From an uncultured Bacteroidales bacterium (lineage in GTDB: Bacteria; Bacteroidota; Bacteroidia; Bacteroidales; SZUA-534), in assembly GCA_902790595.1 (NCBI GenBank), contig CADASL010000006.1:1-64000 (forward strand): 64,000 nucleotides of DNA, read 5' to 3'. Below, one piece after another: positions 58,772 through 64,000 of the stretch (within the stretch, counting starts at the first letter, position 1; every line of letters begins with the position of its first letter). The notes beneath the pieces were generated by a model that saw only the letters and a list, made by a program, of their open reading frames with translations, had not been told where the DNA came from and did not search any database. A program made the translations under genes and the position numbers.

Positions 58772-59047
58772 TTCGAGTCGAACTTTTCTGATTTTGCGGC
58801 AAATTATGCAAAATGGAAAGCGCCCGAAAACGTCGGCTTTTCAATTTTTTAAAAAGTTATGCACAAGAATTGAATGTCAGCAGACTACTGACAACAGACT
58901 ATGGGGTATTGTTTCGCACAGCCCCGATAGTTATCGGGAACACTGAAAACACAGATTTTTACTGTGTTTTTTCTCTAACCGATTTAGTCCGATTCAAAAC
59001 CGAAATTATGTAGAGACGCCACATTGTGACGTCTCTACCGATATCAA
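58772..59047. other. Intergenic region with palindromes
   Basis: No gene is seen. It holds the palindrome CCCGATAGTTATCGGG (58923-58938), related to the one inside the giant gene, and the hairpin at 59010-59038. Confidence 0.65.
59010..59038. repeat. 29-base hairpin repeat (GTAGAGACG type)
   Basis: GTAGAGACG (59010-59018) pairs with CGTCTCTAC (59030-59038); after one C/A mismatch, CAC pairs with GTG around an ATT loop. The palindrome at 30934-30953 has the same plan, with arms GGACG and CGTCC, a C/A mismatch, then GGC/GCC. Confidence 0.75.
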
Positions 59048-59128
59048 TCAATTCACCATAACCCGTTTGGCCACATTGCCAATCTTTACAATGTAAAACG
59101 CTAATGCCGTAATTGTTAATTGAACAGG
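59048..59128 (-). pseudogene. Remnant of a T9SS C-terminal sorting domain
   Basis: Minus-strand translation gives PVQLTITALAFYIVKIGNV then AKRVMVN and a stop at 59048. This resembles the last strands of a type A T9SS sorting domain (usually GxYIVKVGN...KKVVV). It is in frame with, and directly after, the TGA that ends the upstream coding gene at 59129. No complete cargo gene precedes it, so it looks like the tail of a lost cargo gene. Confidence 0.55.
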
Positions 59129-60421
59129 TCAGTTTTGTATAGTGGTTAGAATGTTGCCATCAAAATAGAGATATTTATTTCCGTAGTACACCCATTGTGC
59201 GCTTGTTCCATATGAATTTGTTGTTGTATTAATATCAATTGGCTCACCCCAAGCTTCTCTGCATTGCTCTTTAGTCATTCCAATTTTTACTATTCCATTT
59301 GCAATGTCAGTGCCAATTTTTTCTCCATATTTTTTAATAAGTTCTTGTTTCCGTTCAGCTCGTTTTTTTTCGATTTCAGATTGCTTTTTAGCGGCTTCAG
59401 CACGTTGTTTTTTTGCTATTGCTTCTGTTTTTTTTCTTTTTGCGTCTTCTTGTGCCTTTTTTATGGCCATTATTTGTTCATAATCATCTTTAAGCATAAA
59501 CCTTCCGTTTGCGTTTGCATATTCTTCTATTTCTGTTTTATCCATAGAATATGAAGTGACCACATTATCTATACTTGTGTAATGTTGCCCATATTTATCA
59601 TTTTCCAAAATTAGAATTACTCGACTGACTTGCTCAGAATGGCCCGACTCCTTATTATATACGTCATCTGGTGATACGGAAACTTTAGAGCAATGCCAAA
59701 TGGAATAATTATCAATTTCTTTTGGCCTTTCATTTGTTACCGTACTTATTAAGTTAGGACGGTCATCTCTATATTTATATAAATGGGTGTTTTCAATGAA
59801 TACTAAATCTTTGTCTCCATATTTTTCACACATTTTTTCATAGTATCCCACTATAATAAACCTTTTATTCAGCTCTCCCGAAGCATAGTTGGAAGCCTCA
59901 GTTGAAGTAAAGTGAGTGTGAGCATCAATTTTGCAAATATATTTCGTGTCAGTAGAATCGTTTTCCATTTTAAGTATAAATACATAATAATAGAAAAACT
60001 CATATTCATAATAATAGTCATCTATTGTGAAATATTGACATTTTAAATCAGAAGCTGAGACGTCTGTATTTTCATAATAATCAATATAGTAGTGACCGTT
60101 TACAACAAAGAAAGGCTTATCGTTTTTTTCTAGATACTTTGCTTCTTTTTTTGATATTTCTTTTTTTATCTTATACTTTTTCTTTATTTTAACATTATAC
60201 CTATCATATTTATCTGGTAGGAAATATATTTTTTGCCCTATCAAATGTGCATATTGTGCTTTACCTAGCATCTCAAAATTTGATAGACTATCATATTCAA
60301 ACTTCTCTTTTTCAGGTGTTTGAGTAGTTTGGAAGTCGGTCGAAGGCATTATATCGATTTGAGCATACCCCGTAATATTAGTCATAAACAAAAAAATAGA
60401 AAAAATAATACTTGTTCTCAT
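59129..60421 (-). CDS. Secreted coiled-coil protein with BamE/SmpA-like C-terminal domain
   Basis: This 430-residue exported protein has a signal peptide (residues 1-20, cut after GYAQ). The middle part (30-300) is rich in Tyr and Lys and matches nothing I recognise. A strongly charged coiled coil (about 320-370, repeats of KKQRAEAAKKQSEIEKKRAE) follows. The last 60 residues (GIVKIGMTKEQCREAWGEP, then QWVYYGNKYLYFDG) resemble the SmpA/OmlA-type fold that begins with GMTKEQ and ends in a tyrosine-rich sheet. The gene is clearly more AT-rich than murA beside it, which suggests acquisition. Function unknown. Confidence 0.75.
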   Translation of the reverse strand: MRTSIIFSIFLFMTNITGYAQIDIMPSTDFQTTQTPEKEKFEYDSLSNFEMLGKAQYAHLIGQKIYFLPDKYDRYNVKIKKKYKIKKEISKKEAKYLEKNDKPFFVVNGHYYIDYYENTDVSASDLKCQYFTIDDYYYEYEFFYYYVFILKMENDSTDTKYICKIDAHTHFTSTEASNYASGELNKRFIIVGYYEKMCEKYGDKDLVFIENTHLYKYRDDRPNLISTVTNERPKEIDNYSIWHCSKVSVSPDDVYNKESGHSEQVSRVILILENDKYGQHYTSIDNVVTSYSMDKTEIEEYANANGRFMLKDDYEQIMAIKKAQEDAKRKKTEAIAKKQRAEAAKKQSEIEKKRAERKQELIKKYGEKIGTDIANGIVKIGMTKEQCREAWGEPIDINTTTNSYGTSAQWVYYGNKYLYFDGNILTTIQN

Positions 60422-60448
60422 AGTTGATTGATTTAATTAAAAATTGTA

Positions 60449-61177
60449 TTACACATGTTTGAACGTATAAAGATTCGATTTCTTTATTTTGGATTTTTCT
60501 ATACCCATACTTGTCAATTTTGCCTTGACAATATCACATTGGCTATCTGAAAGCCGTGGGTCGAGCACATATTTTTCGAATAATAACTCTGGCTCAATCT
60601 CGATTTTCAAAGTATCCAATATTTCTTTCTGGCAGTCTCGTTCCACAATAATTCTAACTTCTTTCTCGTGACTAAATGGAATACGTTTGAAGAAAAACGA
60701 ATGTATCAATGTTTCATTTGACCAATTTGAGTTTTCCTTAGCCCATCTGTTTATGGCATTGGTTTTCATATATCTAACCTTCCCTACTGCACACTTTTTA
60801 CATATAAAACGCAAATCGGAAGAATTTTGAAGCATATTAGTTAGCTTGTTGACAGTTGTTTGTACTTTGACGGCAACATTGTCTAATTCACCCATAGATT
60901 TCATACTGTCGTTTGGCCTTGTGGAATATATGCGCCACATTGCATCAGATTCCTTTTTTAGAGTCCAACATTGACCATAAATAAATTGCTCTGAAATACT
61001 GCTATTTGCAAATAACCTTAATAAAAAGTTTTCATATACATCACCATCTTTTCTCCAATCACAAGTACGGCGTAATGTGAATTCCCTGTCATTTAATATA
61101 TCTAGCAAATAATGTAGTGGTATATATTTATAAACAGTGGTTTCCCTATCTAACTCATTTAGCAAACTTATTTCCAT
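60449..61177 (-). CDS. DUF2971-like protein
   Basis: This 242-residue soluble protein opens with ETTVYKYIPLHYLLDILNDR. It continues with QCWTLKKESDAMWRIYSTRPND and contains FFFKRIPFSHEKEVRIIVER near residue 165. These are marks of the DUF2971 family, whose members are common in accessory and defence-related regions and whose activity is not settled. It is AT-rich like its neighbour and lies 27 bases upstream of the secreted coiled-coil gene in the same direction. Confidence 0.72.
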   Translation of the reverse strand: MEISLLNELDRETTVYKYIPLHYLLDILNDREFTLRRTCDWRKDGDVYENFLLRLFANSSISEQFIYGQCWTLKKESDAMWRIYSTRPNDSMKSMGELDNVAVKVQTTVNKLTNMLQNSSDLRFICKKCAVGKVRYMKTNAINRWAKENSNWSNETLIHSFFFKRIPFSHEKEVRIIVERDCQKEILDTLKIEIEPELLFEKYVLDPRLSDSQCDIVKAKLTSMGIEKSKIKKSNLYTFKHV

Positions 61178-61230
61178 AAATCATCATTCATTTCGATAGA
61201 CTTTCTTTGCTAGTTAAACGCAGAGTAAGA

Positions 61231-61238
61231 CAAAGATA
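61231..61238 (-). promoter_or_regulatory. -7 element of the DUF2971 gene
   Basis: On the minus strand TATCTTTG matches TAnnTTTG exactly, 53 bases before the ATG at 61177. No TTTG is seen at the usual -33 distance. Confidence 0.4.
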
Positions 61239-61296
61239 TAAAAAGTAGGTTGGAAAAGGAAATTGTTTTTTGTGATAGCGTGACTGTATGCACGAA

Positions 61297-61710
61297 CTAT
61301 TTCTTGTTAAAAAGCAAGTTTAGTCCTTGATTGGTGTAATAATCAAAACTATGGTCGGAACTGATTATGGTTATTTTGTCGGAAATTGCTTGTGATATAA
61401 TCAGATGGTCGTTTGAGTCTTTGTGATTGTCTTTGCAAGTCAGCCCCGCGCAAACGCGCAGATGCTTTTCTGTTATGTATGAAATTTTTATGCCCAATTG
61501 TTCCAATAGCGCGAATAATTCTGTTTCATTTGTTTCTTTGTCCCGTTTTATTTTTCCGTACTTAAATAAGTGAATAATTTCGTTTACTGAAACAGAACTG
61601 ATATACAAAGAGTTGCTGTAATCTTCAATAACGGAAAGCACATCATCGCTGAGTAACGATGAGTCTATGAGCATAAAGACCAAAATGTTGGTATCGAGCA
61701 GATATCTCAT
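61297..61710 (-). CDS. PIN-domain toxin (VapC-like ribonuclease)
   Basis: This 137-residue PIN domain starts MRYLLDTNILVFMLIDSS, with the first metal-binding aspartate D6. SSVSVNEIIHLFKYGK gives the second acidic residue (glutamate), and HKDSNDHLIISQAIS the third and fourth near residue 100. ITIISSDHSFDYY closes the site. Such proteins are endoribonuclease toxins of type II toxin-antitoxin pairs. Its ATG overlaps the stop of a 47-codon gene by four bases, the usual arrangement for antitoxin and toxin. Confidence 0.9.
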   Translation of the reverse strand: MRYLLDTNILVFMLIDSSLLSDDVLSVIEDYSNSLYISSVSVNEIIHLFKYGKIKRDKETNETELFALLEQLGIKISYITEKHLRVCAGLTCKDNHKDSNDHLIISQAISDKITIISSDHSFDYYTNQGLNLLFNKK

Positions 61711-61850
61711 TTCATTACAGCCTTCATATCGAGTATTTTTCCCGAACTGCCGCCATTTTTAAGGAATAAGCCGGCTTTTGAAAGTTTTGTGTTGCCCGTG
61801 TTAGGCTTTCTTCCTTGAGTGTTCTTGTTTTTTGCGGTTTTCATAGACAT
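61707..61850 (-). CDS. Small putative antitoxin of the PIN toxin
   Basis: This 47-residue basic protein begins MSMKTAKNKNTQGRKPN and ends KILDMKAVMK. Its TGA overlaps the ATG of the PIN gene (ATGA). The position and coupling are those of an antitoxin, and the C-terminal KAGLFLKNGGSSGKILDM could be the toxin-binding strip. It is too short for a usual DNA-binding domain and matches no family I can name. It might be a reduced antitoxin or a leader peptide that couples translation. Confidence 0.6.
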   Translation of the reverse strand: MSMKTAKNKNTQGRKPNTGNTKLSKAGLFLKNGGSSGKILDMKAVMK

Positions 61851-61867
61851 TGTTGATTACATTTTTG

Positions 61868-61875
61868 CAAATATA
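61868..61875 (-). promoter_or_regulatory. -7 element of the toxin-antitoxin pair
   Basis: On the minus strand TATATTTG is an exact TAnnTTTG match, 17 bases before the ATG at 61850. A -33 box is not clear. Confidence 0.45.
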
Positions 61876-61920
61876 CAAAATTGTTCAACATTGGTACTTT
61901 GAATCTTCAGATTCAGACTC

Positions 61921-62385
61921 TCACCTAATCAACTTCATATGCTCAATGTCGGTGTCCTTCTCGCAGTAGCAGCATTTGAGCTTGATTTTGCCGTCGTTTA
62001 TCACGCGGAATTTCGTCGGAATGTTCTCGTGGTTGGTGATGCACTTCGGGTTCATACAGCGCGCAATGTTGAAAATCTGCTCGGGAACGTTCACCTGACG
62101 CTTCTCAACAACTTCGTAATTCCTTATTATATTGAGTTTTGCGTGCGGCGCGACGAGTGCGATTTTGTCCACTTCAATGTCTTCAAAAAACTTGTCGGCG
62201 ATTTTGATGATGGCTTTGCGGCCCAACTTCTCGCTGGGCAGATTGTAGCCGAAAGTTATTTGACTTTCAGTTAGTTGGTCGAGTCCTAGGATTGATATGA
62301 CGTTGAACAGGTTCTGTGCCGGAATATGGTCGATTACGGTTCCGTTCTCGATGGCCGAAACGCTCAAGGTTTTTGTGTTCTTCAT
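61921..62385 (-). CDS. pyrI: Aspartate carbamoyltransferase regulatory subunit
   Basis: This 154-residue subunit binds CTP/ATP and controls PyrB. The N-terminal allosteric domain holds GTVIDHIPAQNLFNVISILG. The C-terminal zinc domain has CMNPKC (C-x4-C) and CCYC (C-x2-C), the four zinc cysteines that join PyrI to PyrB. It starts eight bases after pyrB in the same direction. Its presence shows that aspartate carbamoyltransferase here is the allosteric class B form. Confidence 0.96.
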   Translation of the reverse strand: MKNTKTLSVSAIENGTVIDHIPAQNLFNVISILGLDQLTESQITFGYNLPSEKLGRKAIIKIADKFFEDIEVDKIALVAPHAKLNIIRNYEVVEKRQVNVPEQIFNIARCMNPKCITNHENIPTKFRVINDGKIKLKCCYCEKDTDIEHMKLIR

Positions 62386-62393
62386 AGTCTGAT

Positions 62394-63302
62394 TTATTTG
62401 AGTTGCAGTACTTTACAAATTATCGCCTGACGGGTGTAGACGCCGTTCTGCGCCTGCTCAAAGTAGTAGGCCTTCGGGTTGTCGTCAACGTCGGTGCTGA
62501 TTTCGTTCACGCGCGGCAGCGGGTGCAGAATCTTCATATTCGGCTTGGTGTGGTCGAGCATACTGTTTTTCAGTATGTAAACGTTCTTAACCTTCTCATA
62601 CTCAAGCGGGTCGGCAAAACGCTCACGCTGAACGCGGGTCATATACAGAATGTCGCAGTCGTTGATGTTTGGCGCCAACTCGGTGTGCTCTTCAAACGGT
62701 ATGTTGCGCTGTTGCAGGAAGGTGCGATACTCTTCAGGCAACCGCAACTCTTCGGGCGCGATGAAACTGAACGTCGGGTTGAAGTGCGACAGCGCCATAA
62801 TGAGTGAGTGCACCGTGCGGCCGTATTTCAGGTCGCCAACCATTGTAATCTTCAGATTCTCAAGCGTTCCCTGCGTTTTGGTTATCGAGTACAGGTCGAG
62901 CAGGCACTGCGATGGGTGCTGGTTGGCGCCGTCGCCGGCGTTGATGATTGGCACCTTCGAAATCTCTGATGCGTAACGTGCCGCGCCTTCGAGCGGGTGG
63001 CGCATAATGATAAGGTCAACGTAGCAGCCCACCATTAAAATGGTGTCTTTCAGCGTCTCGCCCTTCGAAACGCTTGTCTGCGAACTGTCCGAAAAGCCTA
63101 AAACCTTGCCGCCCAACCGGTTGACGGCGCTCTCAAAACTCAACCGCGTGCGTGTCGATGGCTCGAAGAACAGTGTGGCAGCCACTTTGCCGTCAAGCAG
63201 TTTCTGAACCGGATTCTTCTCGAAGTAGGCCGCAAGGTCCATAATCTCAAGATAGTCGTCTTTCGAGTAATCGTCTATCGCAACTAAACTTTTGTATTTC
63301 AT
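62394..63302 (-). CDS. pyrB: Aspartate carbamoyltransferase catalytic subunit
   Basis: This 302-residue enzyme forms N-carbamoyl-aspartate from carbamoyl phosphate and aspartate in pyrimidine synthesis. The carbamoyl-phosphate loop is [15 protein letters not shown] near residue 50. [19 protein letters not shown] holds the HPxQ motif, [10 protein letters not shown] is the 240s-loop region, and [11 protein letters not shown] is near the C-terminus. It is followed by pyrI. The region upstream is a repeat array with no clear promoter or attenuator. Confidence 0.97.
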   Translation of the reverse strand: MKYKSLVAIDDYSKDDYLEIMDLAAYFEKNPVQKLLDGKVAATLFFEPSTRTRLSFESAVNRLGGKVLGFSDSSQTSVSKGETLKDTILMVGCYVDLIIMRHPLEGAARYASEISKVPIINAGDGANQHPSQCLLDLYSITKTQGTLENLKITMVGDLKYGRTVHSLIMALSHFNPTFSFIAPEELRLPEEYRTFLQQRNIPFEEHTELAPNINDCDILYMTRVQRERFADPLEYEKVKNVYILKNSMLDHTKPNMKILHPLPRVNEISTDVDDNPKAYYFEQAQNGVYTRQAIICKVLQLK

Positions 63303-63778
63303 ACTGTTGTCATTTTAGGCAGGATGCCTGTTTTCGGGGCTTAAATATATTTTTATCGTCAAAGCGATACGAAAAAACCTACAAACAATTTATTCACAAA
63401 GTTGATTTAGAATTTAGGATTTAGGAATTAGGCACTAGGCACTAGGAATTAGGCACTAGGGATTAGTTATTTAGGGATTAGGAATTAGGCACTAGGAATT
63501 AGAAATTAGGAATTAGGCACTAGGCATTAGGTATTGGGTGTTGGGTGACGGTAAATTATGAATTATGAATTATGAATTATGAATTACGAATTCCGAATTC
63601 CGAATCATTACACATTACTCTTCAAACTTCAATCTTTAAACTTCAAACTTCAAACCTTAAACTTTACTCTTTACTCTTTACACCTTACTCGAATTTGTCC
63701 GTCGTCTGTAGTCTGAAGTCAGTCGTCCAAATCCACTTCCTTCCCCCCAAACCCTAAACTTTTTTATATTTGTGCCCG
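63303..63778. repeat. 476-base intergenic region made largely of simple repeats
   Basis: Blocks seen in order: TTAGGAATTAGGCAC and GGCACTAGGAATTAGG units (about 63411-63540); GAATTATGAATTATGAATT units (about 63555-63605); AACTTCAAACTTCAA and TTTACTCTTTACTC units (about 63615-63690). No gene is credible here; the short open frame in it is built of these repeats. A -7 promoter element sits at the right end. Confidence 0.8.
63765..63772 (+). promoter_or_regulatory. -7 element of the last gene, near-leaderless
   Basis: TATATTTG matches TAnnTTTG and ends only 6 bases before the ATG at 63779. No -33 TTTG is evident. Confidence 0.45.
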
Positions 63779-64000
63779 ATGCGCGAGACAATTACCATAA
63801 TCGATGTTTTGATAGTGCCGCTTTATCTGCTGATATTCTGGTGGATAGCGTCATCCGTCAAGCGGAAGCATATTGAAAGCGAGCCGTGTTACCGTTTTTT
63901 TACTATCGGCCTGATGCTGAAGCTGTTTGCCGGCATAGCCTTCGCGCTCATCTACACCTACCACTACGGCGAGACCGATACACACTATTATTATTGGGGT
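63779..64000 (+). CDS. Membrane protein, N-terminal part (cut by window edge)
   Basis: The first 74 codons of a gene that runs off the window. It begins MRETITIIDVLIVPLYLLIF and has two membrane helices (about residues 8-24 and 43-60), with KRKHIESEPCYRFF between them and YHYGETDTHYYYWG after the second. The tyrosine-rich loop after helix 2 is typical of large Bacteroidota membrane proteins of unknown function. No firmer assignment is possible from this part. Confidence 0.7.
   Translation, partial: MRETITIIDVLIVPLYLLIFWWIASSVKRKHIESEPCYRFFTIGLMLKLFAGIAFALIYTYHYGETDTHYYYWG

Noticed and set aside
63572..63757. A 61-codon plus-strand frame
   Set aside because: It is translated from simple repeats and has no protein-like composition.

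Overview
The window looks like a chromosomal segment of a gut- or rumen-type member of the Bacteroidales (phylum Bacteroidota). The evidence is direct. Ribosome binding sites are weak, and many genes are preceded by the Bacteroides-type promoter (TTTG, about 19 bases, TAnnTTTG). One secreted giant ends in a type IX secretion (T9SS) C-terminal sorting domain. There is a GldI-like FKBP lipoprotein, a Fe-type/cambialistic SOD of Bacteroides style, an N-terminal SYQAVIR-type domain typical of Bacteroidota surface proteins, and linked pyrB-pyrI. No phage, plasmid, CRISPR array or transposase gene is visible.

Layout. 1-120: the 3' end of a 5S rRNA and its terminator. 229-4627: a small glycan gene group (GT10, GT2, and a divergent three-gene operon of a PLP enzyme, a LicC/PntC-like nucleotidyltransferase and a LicD transferase). 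4720-8290: MATE exporter, flavodiiron protein, TruA. 8390-15355: a 2321-residue T9SS cargo protein. 15606-16646: AI-2E family permease. 16917-26181: a nine-kilobase surface polysaccharide operon (glycerophosphotransferase-like protein, flippase, glycosyltransferases, a second LicD, UDP-galactopyranose mutase, acyltransferase). 26187-32605: 2-oxoacid metabolism (IorA, IorB, PaaK-type CoA ligase, ACT protein, thioesterase) interrupted by an nfeD-SPFH pair. 32897-35232: SOD and a GH43 lipoprotein. 35413-46074: a mosaic surface protein of about 3550 residues. 46450-49643: arginine genes (GNAT, argG, pspC, argC) behind what look like tandem ARG boxes. 49723-52583: a four-gene envelope operon with a VTC polyphosphate-polymerase-like domain and DUF4956. 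53022-53949: outer-membrane barrel protein and tRNA-Ser. 54070-58771: murA, nrnA, two FKBP lipoproteins and a NapH-like ferredoxin membrane protein. 59129-61850: an AT-rich accessory patch (secreted coiled-coil protein, DUF2971, PIN toxin with a very small partner). 61921-63302: pyrB-pyrI. 63303-63778: simple-sequence repeats. 63779-end: a truncated membrane protein.

How it fits together. Much of the window serves the cell surface. It carries two glycan loci with phosphotransferase-type enzymes, which implies phosphodiester-substituted glycans. It also carries two giant exported proteins and export/folding lipoproteins associated with gliding/T9SS. The metabolic genes (arginine, pyrimidine, aryl-2-oxoacid oxidation, flavodiiron oxygen/NO scavenging, SOD) suit an anaerobe that meets occasional oxygen. 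Intergenic spaces hold several families of small palindromes and simple repeats, some next to gene remnants. Features are called by reading the sequence and translated motifs only. No database search was run.
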